Shown: positions 14,771-22,844 of the stretch, one piece after another
How the letters are laid out: each line of letters starts with the position of its first letter
Numbering within the stretch: the first letter of the stretch is position 1
Source: Lachnospiraceae bacterium
GTDB taxonomy: Bacteria; Bacillota; Clostridia; Lachnospirales; Lachnospiraceae
Reading direction: 5' to 3'
Length of the DNA stretch: 40,818 nucleotides
Assembly (NCBI GenBank): GCA_900772845.1
Contig: CAAGSD010000094.1
Span: 1-40,818, forward strand
Notes under the pieces: model-generated
Told to the model about the DNA's origin: nothing
The model's input: the letters and a program-made list of their open reading frames with translations, nothing else
The model's database searches: none
Program-made: the position numbers and the translations under genes

Positions 14771-15538
14771 TTAGCTGAAAATCAGCTTTGACAGAATCCC
14801 CAGTACCAGCATGTGTACCGGATAAAAGGCATAGCAGGCAAGCTGGATCTTGCGGTTATGCGCACCCTGGCGTCCGTGGTAGCACCACAGAAGCGGCAGA
14901 CACAACAGCGCCAGCCCCTGTTCTGAAATCTCGAAGGCATGACCGAAAAGCTGCAATGGAATCTGCATTCCTGCCAACAGCATGACATTGATCCAGTAGA
15001 GTCCTGCAAACTGTCCGGCAAGCTGCCACCATTTTTTCCCATGGAAGAGATAGAATACGATAACAGTCAGAACGCCTTCCCCGTAATAGTCGAACATGAG
15101 GAGGGTTGCCAGCACATAGCCCACTGCAGACAGCAGCAGGACCGCCGGAATCCACAGCCAGACCGGACATTTTTTCCGGAGGGCATCCATTGCCCAGATA
15201 CACAGGAAACCTGTGAGCAATGTCCAGATCACGTTCTGATGAAACGGGTAGAATAGCAGCCCACTGTACATCAGGTTAATGGGAAGCTCAGACAGAATGG
15301 CCAGAAGAAGCAGGCGCATGCAATATTTTTTCTTATCATGGGTATGGAAGAAGCCTTCCACCAGGAAAAAGGCGAACATGGGAAATGCCAGTCTGCCGAT
15401 GCCGGTCAGCCACCAGGCATCTCCGGCGAGGGTGGCCCACAGGTGATCACAGAACATGAACGCCATAGCGAGGATATGCAGCGTCAGAGCACTGAGATCC
15501 GGTGGGAAAATAGAACAATGGGATACTTTGTTTTGCAA
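14771..15538 (-). CDS. TraX family membrane protein
   Basis: A polytopic membrane protein of about 255 residues with some eight hydrophobic helices. LTLHILAMAFMFCDHLW, GIGRLAFPMFAFFLVEGFFHT and CYAFYPVHMLVLGIL match the TraX family, named after the F-plasmid pilin acetylase and related to acyltransferase-like membrane proteins. Chromosomal copies are common in Firmicutes; substrate unknown. The start is taken as TTG at 15538, because AAAGGAG lies 7 bp upstream; the longer frame to 15619 would begin inside the promoter. It stands alone on the minus strand. Confidence 0.85.
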   Translation of the reverse strand: MQNKVSHCSIFPPDLSALTLHILAMAFMFCDHLWATLAGDAWWLTGIGRLAFPMFAFFLVEGFFHTHDKKKYCMRLLLLAILSELPINLMYSGLLFYPFHQNVIWTLLTGFLCIWAMDALRKKCPVWLWIPAVLLLSAVGYVLATLLMFDYYGEGVLTVIVFYLFHGKKWWQLAGQFAGLYWINVMLLAGMQIPLQLFGHAFEISEQGLALLCLPLLWCYHGRQGAHNRKIQLACYAFYPVHMLVLGILSKLIFS

Positions 15539-15581
15539 AATAAAACTCCTTTCAAAATTCCTTACGGAAGGATATAGTTGC

Positions 15582-15610
15582 ATTATATCTTGTTTATGCG
15601 CTATAGTAAA
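15582..15610 (-). promoter_or_regulatory. Promoter of traX-like gene
   Basis: On the minus strand TTTACT (15610-15605) and TATAAT (15587-15582) are spaced 17 bp, about 45 bp before the TTG start. The placement supports the shorter ORF. Confidence 0.7.
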
Positions 15611-15665
15611 GATGATCATAATTCGTCATATAAATCCATAAACAGGAAAGGACAGGAATGAAATA

Positions 15666-17198
15666 ATGTATACAGACGGACAGATCTATATGGGCCGGGC
15701 AGATGGCCAGCGTGTGAATATGCAGCTGAATATGAGTAACCGCCATGGACTGATCGCGGGAGCCAGCGGCACCGGCAAGACCATTACGATGAAAGCTATG
15801 GCGGAATCCTTTTCCGATGCGGGAGTTCCGGTATTTTTATGTGATGTTAAGGGTGATGTCTCCGGCATTGCCACGGCGGGTGTGGCTTCGGAGTCCATGG
15901 ACAAGAGGATCGATAAATTCGGTATCCGCGACAGCTTTTCCTATAAGGCTTATCCGGTCTGCTTTTGGGATATCTATCAGGAGGGCGGACATCCTGTGAG
16001 AGCCACCATCTCCGATATGGGACCGGAGCTGTTATCCCGTATCCTGGGGCTCACCGCCGCGCAGGAAGGAGTATTGAATATTGTCTTCCGGATCGCGGAT
16101 GACAAGGGACTTTTATTGATCGACTTAAAAGATCTGCGTATTCTGCTGAATTATGTGGCAGAACACAAGGATGATTATCTGACCACCTACGGAAGTATCT
16201 CCAAGCAGTCCGTGGGCGGTATCCTGCGGGCGTTACTGCCTCTGGAGAATCAGGGCGGAGACCTCTTTTTCGGAGAACCGGATCTGGATATTTATGACTG
16301 GGTGCGTACGGATGTGTACGGCAAGGGTATCGTCAATGTGCTGAATTGTGTAAAGCTGGTGCAGAATCCTACGTTATATGCCAGCTTCCTGTTATGGATG
16401 ATGTCGGAACTGTTCGAAAAGCTTCCCGAGGCGGGAGATCTGGAGAAGCCGAAGCTTGTATTTTTCTTCGATGAGGCACATCTGCTGTTCGCCGATGCAC
16501 CGAAAGTACTGGTACAGAAGATTGAGCAGGTGGTAAAGTTGATCCGCTCCAAGGGTGTGGGCATCTATTTCGTGACCCAGAGTCCCAGTGATATCCCTGA
16601 TTCCGTGCTGGCACAGTTAAGCAACCGGGTACAGCATGCCCTCCGGGCGTATACCCCGGCGGAGCAGAAGGCTGTCCGGGCGGCAGCACAGTCTCTGCGG
16701 GCCAATCCGGCGTTTAAGGCAGAGGAAGTGATCATGGAGTTAGGTGTGGGAGAAGCGCTGACTTCGTTCCTGGACGAGAACGGCGTGCCCGGCATTGCCC
16801 AGCGTACCTCCATCATCTGCCCACAGAGCTTTATGGGACCGGTGGACGAGACGGAGCGCCGGAACCTGATGACACGGGACGGTATGGGACGCTACGATGA
16901 AGCAGTGGACAATATTTCCGCCTACGAAGTGCTGACAGACACCATAGAACATGAGGCAAAGGCACAACAGCTTGCCGCAGAGCGCGCCCAACTGGAGAAG
17001 GACAAGGAAGCTTTGGCGAAGCAGCAGGCAAAACTTCAGGAATCTGCTGTGAAGCAGAAACAGAAGGAGTGGGAAGCCGCTCAGAAAAAGAAGGAAAAAG
17101 CCGCAGAACGCAGACAGGCCCAGATCGAGCGTCAGCTCATCAACACCGGTGCCCAGGTCATCAAGAGAGGTATTCTGAGCACGCTGTTTGGAAAATAA
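15666..17198 (+). CDS. HerA-like ATPase of the DUF853 family
   Basis: A 510-residue P-loop ATPase of the DUF853/HerA-like helicase family (E. coli YjgR type). Walker A is GASGTGKT (32-39), followed by VFLCDVKGDVSGIA; Walker B is LVFFFDEAHLLF (about 264-275). VYFVTQSP-like sensor sequence (GIYFVTQSPSDIP) and the conserved SNRVQHALRAYTP come after. The last 90 residues are a Lys/Glu/Gln coiled coil. HerA proteins translocate on DNA with NurA nuclease, but no nurA is present and the DUF853 group has no firm function. It is a single-gene unit with its own terminator. Confidence 0.9.
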   Translation: MYTDGQIYMGRADGQRVNMQLNMSNRHGLIAGASGTGKTITMKAMAESFSDAGVPVFLCDVKGDVSGIATAGVASESMDKRIDKFGIRDSFSYKAYPVCFWDIYQEGGHPVRATISDMGPELLSRILGLTAAQEGVLNIVFRIADDKGLLLIDLKDLRILLNYVAEHKDDYLTTYGSISKQSVGGILRALLPLENQGGDLFFGEPDLDIYDWVRTDVYGKGIVNVLNCVKLVQNPTLYASFLLWMMSELFEKLPEAGDLEKPKLVFFFDEAHLLFADAPKVLVQKIEQVVKLIRSKGVGIYFVTQSPSDIPDSVLAQLSNRVQHALRAYTPAEQKAVRAAAQSLRANPAFKAEEVIMELGVGEALTSFLDENGVPGIAQRTSIICPQSFMGPVDETERRNLMTRDGMGRYDEAVDNISAYEVLTDTIEHEAKAQQLAAERAQLEKDKEALAKQQAKLQESAVKQKQKEWEAAQKKKEKAAERRQAQIERQLINTGAQVIKRGILSTLFGK

Positions 17199-17210
17199 AG
17201 AAAGCAATAT

Positions 17211-17254
17211 AATACTGCCTGGAAAATGTTTTTAAAAATCCAGGCAGTATTTTT
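17211..17254 (+). terminator. Terminator between DUF853 and clostripain genes
   Basis: AATACTGCCTGGA and TCCAGGCAGTATT form a perfect 13-bp stem with an AT-rich loop, followed by TTTT. It could also serve the convergent clostripain gene. Confidence 0.88.
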
Positions 17255-17307
17255 ATCAAAGAATTCAAGAAATATTTTTTAAAATTATGGCTTCTGAAGC
17301 AATAAAC

Positions 17308-19434
17308 TTATTTCAAGGGTATCATATCCGAATAGGACACATTCCCCTGGGAATCCTTCATGAAGAAGATGCACACGTAATTCTCCGGATGATCCAGCGG
17401 CTGTACCACGGTCCGATAGTCGGAGGTCAGATCCACCTCAAACCCCATCATCCATTTCGATGTCTCCCAGTCGAAGAAATCCAACAGATCCCCATTCTCA
17501 TCCCGGGTCACGTAACTACAACGTGCTGCCACGGACATATTCGCATAATCATCCAGGTTGATCAGCTGCTTGCTGGCGCTTTGCACATCGTCGTCATCAT
17601 CGCTTAAAGGAATCGCATTTCGGATAATACCATCCGGATAATCTTCGTTTACCGCAATCTGCAGCTTCACAGCCTGGGATTCCCAATTATCGAAATTCAT
17701 CAGTACCACAAATGACAGATAACGATTCTCCACGTCACTGATATCCGATTCCGTCAGGATCATAGGAATATCGGATACCCCCTCGTCATCCTCCATATAC
17801 AGCGCATTGTTTTTATATGCCGCATGCAGTACCCCATTTTCATCCAGTGTTACGCGTTTACTTCCCTGAATGAACAGATACATCTCATCAGCTCTGGGGT
17901 CTTCTTCGGAAGTAATGTAACCTTCTTCTTTGGCTTTGCAGAGAATGTAATAGCCACCGGAAGCAAAATTAGCCTGCTGTTCGGGAGTGAGCTGCAGCGT
18001 GATGTCGCTTTCATCATAGGTGCCGTCGTTTTCTGTAGTGACAGTAGTGTGTGCATTGGAAATCTCACGATCTGCCAACAGGGTATCACCGTTCTGAATT
18101 GCATAGAAATCCTGCAAAAACCGGGTGTAATTCGGAGCAAATCCAAGATACTCCTGCATTTCAATGCAGGCATCCCGGTAGTCTTCGTCTGTCTGATAAG
18201 GATAACAGATGGAGATACCACCGGCATTTTCCATATTGGTATCGGAATAGGCAATACAGCTTTCCACTGCCCGGGTGGCAGCTTTGGCAGTGTCCGAATT
18301 ATCTCCCAACAGCTCCAGCATATGCAGTACATCGACCATGCCGTAATTCATATCGGAGGAATAGCTTCCGAAGTCTCTGACTTTGGCACGATTACGAACC
18401 AGTTTCGGATAGTTTTGCACATCCAGAGAGGTATCCAGTTCCGCAAAATAGGTATTCAGAGCGTCTTCCGCTTCTGCGTAAGCGTTCAGGTCAATACAGG
18501 ACAGCGTCAGATCGGAATATAGATTCGGATAATAGTCAAAGACATATTCACCGTAATCCATATAAGAATCTACAATGTATTCACCCATCTCGTCTCCGGG
18601 AATCGCTCTGTCCGACAGGACGGAGAGAAATGCGTAATTCCATCCCCAGCCGGGTTCGGTCTCCTGGGAAGCGATCATGTAATTGGCATAGGGAGCCAGC
18701 ACGGAAGCCACTTCCAGAGAACTCATCAGACAGGCATCGAAGCCGATCCATTCTAATTTCGTCATGTGGGCTCCCACAGAATCTGCAAGTGCTTCGGACA
18801 GTTCGTCCAAAGTCAGCAGATCTCTGTAATTTTCATCCACACCATATCCCAGTACGGGGCCGCCGCCGTGATCCCACAGAAGCAGACTGTAGGAATCTGC
18901 GGGGAAAAAGTCAAAGCAGTAATTCATAAAGCTGCTTAAAGTCAGGGGATCTCCCATATTTTCCGCAGGATAAGTATCCAGCGGAGCAAAACCGTCTTCG
19001 GTCAGGAGCAGTGTGGTACAGGCATCGCCATCCAGACCGCGATCCTGCCATTGCGAAGCACCTCCGGCATAGACAATGACATTATTATGTGCGGTATCGA
19101 CACCGGCCGCTTCCATTTCGTCCATATCCAGACTGGCATTTCCGTAAGAGGATTCCAGATCGGATCCTACCATGTAGATCATGATCGTCTGCACGGTGCC
19201 AATGTCTCCGAGAGAATCATAATCTATCTGCGGCTGTGGCGTGGAAGCCGGTTCCGAATGATAAGTGCCGTGGTGAGACGATTGTGACGAGCTGCTTCCG
19301 GAAGTACTGGCGTATTCCAGAATCTGGGCGAAGACACCGAGTGGCGTCGTCTTGATCCGGCATCCTGTCAAAAAGACGGGGATCATCAGCAGACACACAA
19401 AAGTCCGTAGCTTTCTCTTTGTTTTTTCCTTCAT
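17308..19434 (-). CDS. Clostripain-family (C11) cysteine peptidase, lipoprotein
   Basis: A 708-residue secreted protease-like protein. The ATG at 19434 follows AGGAG and gives a signal peptide ending in the lipobox L-T-G-C with Cys25, so the protein is anchored to the outer face of the membrane. The C11 catalytic residues are visible: His189 in LLLWDHGGG and Cys235 in GFDACLMSS. Upstream of the catalytic domain is a Ser-rich linker with VQTIMIYMVGSDLESSYGNAS. The C-terminal half is a beta-rich region of unknown role. C11 peptidases cleave after Arg or Lys and are common in gut Firmicutes. Spore or host-protein targets cannot be told apart from sequence. Confidence 0.92.
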   Translation of the reverse strand: MKEKTKRKLRTFVCLLMIPVFLTGCRIKTTPLGVFAQILEYASTSGSSSSQSSHHGTYHSEPASTPQPQIDYDSLGDIGTVQTIMIYMVGSDLESSYGNASLDMDEMEAAGVDTAHNNVIVYAGGASQWQDRGLDGDACTTLLLTEDGFAPLDTYPAENMGDPLTLSSFMNYCFDFFPADSYSLLLWDHGGGPVLGYGVDENYRDLLTLDELSEALADSVGAHMTKLEWIGFDACLMSSLEVASVLAPYANYMIASQETEPGWGWNYAFLSVLSDRAIPGDEMGEYIVDSYMDYGEYVFDYYPNLYSDLTLSCIDLNAYAEAEDALNTYFAELDTSLDVQNYPKLVRNRAKVRDFGSYSSDMNYGMVDVLHMLELLGDNSDTAKAATRAVESCIAYSDTNMENAGGISICYPYQTDEDYRDACIEMQEYLGFAPNYTRFLQDFYAIQNGDTLLADREISNAHTTVTTENDGTYDESDITLQLTPEQQANFASGGYYILCKAKEEGYITSEEDPRADEMYLFIQGSKRVTLDENGVLHAAYKNNALYMEDDEGVSDIPMILTESDISDVENRYLSFVVLMNFDNWESQAVKLQIAVNEDYPDGIIRNAIPLSDDDDDVQSASKQLINLDDYANMSVAARCSYVTRDENGDLLDFFDWETSKWMMGFEVDLTSDYRTVVQPLDHPENYVCIFFMKDSQGNVSYSDMIPLK

Positions 19435-19636
19435 AAGAATCTCCTCATAATTGAACTTACATAATTTATTATTACATGAAAAAAAGGGAGCGTCAAACAC
19501 TGTAATCTCTTACAGTCGAAAAAAATACGAAGGAAGATTTTTTCGAAAAAAAAGCATAAAAATGAAATGATCAGGGCATTCTGTGATCATAGAGACCAAG
19601 TAATTGTTCCGACAGAGCAAGGATGGGAGGATGGAT
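19435..19636. promoter_or_regulatory. Divergent intergenic region with two dyads
   Basis: Between the clostripain and spoVAC genes lie TCGAAAAAA (19516-19524) inverted as TTTTTTCGA (19538-19546), and ATGATCA (19567-19573) inverted as TGATCAT (19584-19590). They may be regulatory or form mRNA hairpins. A sporulation sigma factor promoter for spoVAC is expected here but could not be identified with confidence. Confidence 0.35.
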
Positions 19637-20146
19637 ATGGAACAGAAGGAAATTCCTCATATGCCGGCAGATTCGATACAGCCGGATGCGCAGCAGAAGC
19701 AGGAATACGAACAGTATGTAAAGTCAGTCACACCGACACACAATCTGTGGACGCAGATGGGGAAAGCATTTCTGACCGGAGGAATCATCTGTTGTATCGG
19801 ACAGGGAATTCTGAATTATACCGGTAATGTGCTGGGGATGGATCCGCAGACTTCCGGAAGCTGGTGTTCCCTGCTTCTGGTATTTTTATCCGTAGTACTC
19901 ACCGCGTTTCATATTTACCCCAAGATTGCGAAATGGGGAGGCGCCGGTGCATTGGTACCGATCACCGGATTCGCCAATTCCGTGACGGCTCCGGCGGTGG
20001 AATACCAAAAGGAAGGTCAGGTATTCGGCATCGGCTGCAAGATATTTACCATTGCAGGACCGGTGATATTGTATGGGATTTTTTCCAGCTGGGTGTTGGG
20101 GCTGATATGCTGGGTGTTGCAGATGTTTGGAATCAGTGCCGGCTGA
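19637..20146 (+). CDS. spoVAC: Stage V sporulation protein AC
   Basis: Membrane component of the SpoVA channel that moves dipicolinic acid into the forespore and out at germination. The 169 residues contain the family core: VTPTHNLWTQMGKAFLTGGI, CCIGQGI, AKWGGAGALVPITGFANSV and AVEYQKEGQVFGIGCKIFTIAGPVI, with about four membrane helices. The ATG at 19637 has GGGAGG 6 bp upstream; a TTG at 19604 is a weaker choice. The usual partners spoVAD and spoVAE do not follow, which is unusual. Its presence shows a spore-forming lineage. Confidence 0.92.
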   Translation: MEQKEIPHMPADSIQPDAQQKQEYEQYVKSVTPTHNLWTQMGKAFLTGGIICCIGQGILNYTGNVLGMDPQTSGSWCSLLLVFLSVVLTAFHIYPKIAKWGGAGALVPITGFANSVTAPAVEYQKEGQVFGIGCKIFTIAGPVILYGIFSSWVLGLICWVLQMFGISAG

Positions 20147-20187
20147 GAAAAAGAGTGCACCCGGTGTTACACGTTTCTGACATTTTA

Positions 20188-20216
20188 TTTACAATCTGAC
20201 ATTGTAATGCTATATT
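20188..20216 (+). promoter_or_regulatory. Promoter with overlapping operator-like dyad
   Basis: TTTACA (20188-20193) and TATATT (20211-20216) are 17 bp apart. TTACAAT (20189-20195) and ATTGTAA (20201-20207) form a perfect 7-bp inverted repeat lying over the -35 box and spacer, a classic repressor position. The regulator is unknown. Confidence 0.55.
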
Positions 20217-20239
20217 AAAAAAGTAGTTATCAGCAAGTC

Positions 20240-20355
20240 AAAAGCCCCCGACTTTGATGACTACGGATTGTTCCGTGCTACGCACTCGCACTTCTACGCT
20301 CCGCTTCGGTCCGTGCTAAACATGTGCCACTGGCACATAGCACCCTGGCATCATA
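20240..20355. repeat. Structured intergenic repeat-like element
   Basis: A GC-rich patch in AT-rich surroundings. It contains repeated GTGCTA/TAGCAC and CCGTGCTA words and a strong hairpin: ATGTGCCA-C-TGGCACAT is a perfect palindrome (about 20321-20337) flanked by GTGCT and AGCAC. It has no coding look and resembles dispersed palindromic elements of Lachnospiraceae genomes. It lies in the leader of the following gene, between promoter and ribosome binding site. Confidence 0.5.
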
Positions 20356-20386
20356 ATAAATACATCATTCATAAGGAGAGGTTACC

Positions 20387-21448
20387 ATGCAGATAGGAAA
20401 AGAGATGGCGATTCCGTCCATTTTGAAGATCGGAAACGGCGCATTAGGCAAAATCGGCAGTTATTTGAAGGCGGAGAATCTGGACCAGGTCGTGTTATTT
20501 TTCGGCAACGGACTGATTGATATGTTTGGGGAACTGGTGATGAATTCCCTGAAGGAAGCAGAAGTGAATGTCCTGGAATATAATGAACTGGACACAGTAG
20601 ATATTGATGATATTATTACGCTGGCTTTTGCCATTCCCAATAAGGCAAAGGCCGTGATCTCCATCGGCGGAGGTAAGGTCATCGATGCCGGGAAATATGC
20701 GGCGTTCCTGCGGAATCTCCCGTTCATCAGTGTGCCGACCTCCAGCTCCAGTGACGGCTTTTCCAGTGCCAGCGCATCCCTTCTGGTGCAGGGGAAGAGG
20801 ACATCTGTTCCTGCGAGACTGGCATATGGCATCATCGTGGATACGCAGGTGATCCGCACTGCTCCGGAGAAGTTCATCTATTCCGGCATCGGTGATATGA
20901 TTTCCAAGATCACAGCGCTCTATGACTGGATCTTTGAAGAGAAGGCAGGCTGCGGTGAAGTGAATGATTTTGCGGTCATGATTGCGAAGAAAGCGGTGAA
21001 CAGCTTTGTCCGCACCCCTTACGAGAGCATCAAGGATGAGCTGTTCCTGAAGGAACTCCTGGATTCGCTGGCTATGAGCGGTATTGCCAACGAGATCGCC
21101 GGCAGCAGTGCTCCCACCAGCGGCAGTGAGCATCTGATCTCTCATGCACTGGATAAGATTCTGGAAGTGCCGCAGTTACATGGTATCCAGGTAGGCATAG
21201 CCACATATATCATGGCAAAGGTGCAGGATCACCGCTATATCCGTGTCAGCACAGTGCTTCAGGAGACCGGCTTCTGGGATTATGTGGCAACTTTACATAT
21301 GAAGAGATCCGATTTCCTCAAAGCCATCGACATGGCTCCCTCCATCAAGCCCCACCGCCACACCTATCTCCATGAGGAAAAGTACCGCGAAGCCGCGAAA
21401 AAGCTGGTGTTGGAGGATGAAGTACTGAATCGGGTACTGGAGGATTAA
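20387..21448 (+). CDS. Iron-containing alcohol dehydrogenase family, glycerol-1-phosphate dehydrogenase-like
   Basis: A 353-residue NAD(P)-dependent metal dehydrogenase with the fold shared by glycerol dehydrogenase and sn-glycerol-1-phosphate dehydrogenase (AraM/EgsA). The dinucleotide site reads AVISIGGGKVIDAGKYAA; FISVPTSSSSDGFSSASASL is typical of the G1P dehydrogenase branch. Candidate metal ligands are the His in SGSEHLISHALD and the His in PQLHGIQVG. AAGGAGAGG precedes the ATG. In bacteria the G1P branch makes sn-glycerol-1-phosphate for unusual lipids or teichoic-acid-like polymers; no pathway partner is adjacent, so the substrate is inferred only from family resemblance. Confidence 0.8.
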   Translation: MQIGKEMAIPSILKIGNGALGKIGSYLKAENLDQVVLFFGNGLIDMFGELVMNSLKEAEVNVLEYNELDTVDIDDIITLAFAIPNKAKAVISIGGGKVIDAGKYAAFLRNLPFISVPTSSSSDGFSSASASLLVQGKRTSVPARLAYGIIVDTQVIRTAPEKFIYSGIGDMISKITALYDWIFEEKAGCGEVNDFAVMIAKKAVNSFVRTPYESIKDELFLKELLDSLAMSGIANEIAGSSAPTSGSEHLISHALDKILEVPQLHGIQVGIATYIMAKVQDHRYIRVSTVLQETGFWDYVATLHMKRSDFLKAIDMAPSIKPHRHTYLHEEKYREAAKKLVLEDEVLNRVLED

Positions 21449-21819
21449 GTGAAAATTCCGGGTAGACAGGTTACGCAGCTAAGCTGACTGTCAATGACGG
21501 GCAACTATCAGGAACGAAGTGGCATGTAAACCGGGCAGAAAAGGCGATTGTGGGTCTATACAGAAAAACGTAGCCCTGAGATACTCAAGAGGGTAAATAA
21601 ATCTTATTATTTGATGTATATGGGTCTATACAGAAAAATTGCTGTCAGGGATACTTGATTTTGTAAAAATGAGTATCTGGAGGAATATTTTTTCTGTATA
21701 GACCCATTTAACAAAATAAGACGATTAAAAAGCGAAAAAAATGGAACTCAGAAGAGAAAAATTCTGTATAGACCCAAGAAAATTGAAACAATGACATTTG
21801 AACAAAACAGGTAAGGAAG
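21449..21819. other. Intergenic region holding the 15-bp repeat array
   Basis: A 371-bp gap without a credible gene. The left part (21462-21493) can fold through CAGCT-A-AGCTG inside GACAG/CTGTC. The middle and right part hold four copies of TGGGTCTATACAGAA, listed separately. Both flanking genes end here (convergent). Confidence 0.6.
21551..21776. repeat. Four symmetric 15-bp repeats (two direct, two inverted), MITE-like
   Basis: TGGGTCTATACAGAAAAA occurs at 21551-21568 and 21621-21638; its inverse occurs at 21689-21706, and the shorter TTCTGTATAGACCCA at 21762-21776. The left pair and the right pair are each spaced 70 bp, giving nested inverted repeats of 226 and 86 bp. Sequences just inside the two left copies are also similar (CTGAGATACTC and CAGGGATACTT). 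This looks like transposon ends or a non-autonomous element. No flanking target duplication was found. Confidence 0.75.
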
Positions 21820-22530
21820 TTATCGCAGGAAATAGTAATAGATCATTTTTTCCACAAGCTCCGTATTCAACGGATATGCCTGATTCTCATAGGTTGTAAG
21901 CAAGTGAACGGAAGGAAGAATGCCATGTGCAGCATAAAGCTGTTGTTTGGAAAAGGCATTTTGACAATATCCGGGAGAATCCATCAGACCAAAGTGTTCC
22001 CAATAATACAATTGTTCCGTTTTTGGATGAAGAATTGTGAAATCAGGATATATTTTAATATCGCCGAGGTTCAGGGCACATTCATAACGAAATGGAATTT
22101 TGTTTGTATAAAGAAGCATGGCAATGATAGCTTCTGATTTTGAACGTACGTTGATGCCGTTGACAGCTTTATAGATGAGATTTTCCGGATTTTTGGAATT
22201 GCGGTCGTAAGTCTCCTGCAATAACATGGAACTTTTTATTGCCTTTGGACGATGTCGGTCATAAAAGTTGATAGCCTTTTTCTCCTGAAGTAATTCTTCC
22301 AGCAGGGAAGTGAGATATTTGCGTAGCGCTAATTGCTCAGCAAGTGCACGATCAGATTTAGGAATATATTTTTTAGAATGACCATCACTGGCATACCATT
22401 TGATATTTTCTCCATTATGTGAAATGATCAGTTTCCCCTGAGGTAATTGCTTCAATTGCTGTTGAATATCAGAGATTTTCTGTGTAAGATCAGTTTTGGT
22501 ATGAATAAAATCGGAAAAAAATAAAGACAT
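21820..22530 (-). CDS. Unknown protein with PD-(D/E)XK nuclease-like region
   Basis: A 236-residue soluble protein. The ATG at 22530 follows AAAGGAGGAG; the upstream in-frame hydrophobic stretch is shadow sequence. The N-terminal part is helical and coiled-coil-like (DLTQKISDIQQQLKQLPQGKL). The C-terminal part has VRSKSEAIIAMLL, then KIYPDFTILHP and YYWEHFGLMD. An E, PDF and WEHFG order recalls a PD-(D/E)XK endonuclease core with the last Lys replaced. Such proteins occur scattered in Firmicutes without assigned role. It sits next to the repeat array, which could be coincidence or a sign of mobility. Function is not known. Confidence 0.75.
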   Translation of the reverse strand: MSLFFSDFIHTKTDLTQKISDIQQQLKQLPQGKLIISHNGENIKWYASDGHSKKYIPKSDRALAEQLALRKYLTSLLEELLQEKKAINFYDRHRPKAIKSSMLLQETYDRNSKNPENLIYKAVNGINVRSKSEAIIAMLLYTNKIPFRYECALNLGDIKIYPDFTILHPKTEQLYYWEHFGLMDSPGYCQNAFSKQQLYAAHGILPSVHLLTTYENQAYPLNTELVEKMIYYYFLR

Positions 22531-22667
22531 AAGAAACTCCTCCTTTGAGAAAATATAGAAAATAAAAGAAATAGTTATAGAAGACAGATACATAATCAGA
22601 TTAAAACAGATAAATCGAGAATTGTAAAGGACTAACAGCAATTTATATAAAGTTTATATTTTTTTTA

Positions 22668-22696
22668 TTGCAAAGAGAATAGATTGCGTTATAATG
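22668..22696 (+). promoter_or_regulatory. Promoter of marR-ABC exporter unit
   Basis: TTGCAA (22668-22673) and TATAAT (22691-22696) with a 17-bp spacer. The first operator starts at the base after the -10 box. Confidence 0.75.
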
Positions 22697-22731
22697 TTAG
22701 ATGGCTAACAAAAATAGTTAGCTATCTAACA
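22697..22731. promoter_or_regulatory. Twin MarR operators
   Basis: GTTAGATGGCTAAC (22697-22710) and GTTAGCTATCTAAC (22718-22731) are two palindromes of the form GTTAG-N4-CTAAC, with centres 21 bp apart (two helical turns). Together they also form one long inverted repeat. Placement over the transcription start fits repression by the adjacent MarR protein. Confidence 0.75.
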
Positions 22732-22844
22732 TTTTTGCGAAATAGCATTGAATGAACGTCTTTTCATGCTATGCTAAAATGCAGAAGCTGATTTCAGCAG
22801 TTTATGGGTTGAAGTGTACAGTGTATAGAAATAAAGGAGGCAGA

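Larger units (their letters stand above)
22531..22844. other. Divergent regulatory region upstream of marR
   Basis: A 314-bp AT-rich gap. It contains the marR promoter (22668-22696) and two operators (22697-22731). The in-frame ORF upstream of the chosen MarR start (from 22752) has no ribosome binding site and is not considered coding. Confidence 0.65.

Noticed and set aside
19500..19636. Sigma F/G promoter for spoVAC
   Set aside because: A GCATAAA word is present, but no matching upstream box at the right spacing could be defended.
21551..21776. CRISPR-like repeats
   Set aside because: Only four copies, in two orientations, with no constant-length unique spacers and no cas genes.
22752..22844. 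N-terminal extension of MarR from an upstream ATG
   Set aside because: No ribosome binding site at 22752, whereas AAGGAGG precedes the ATG at 22845, which gives a normal-length MarR protein.
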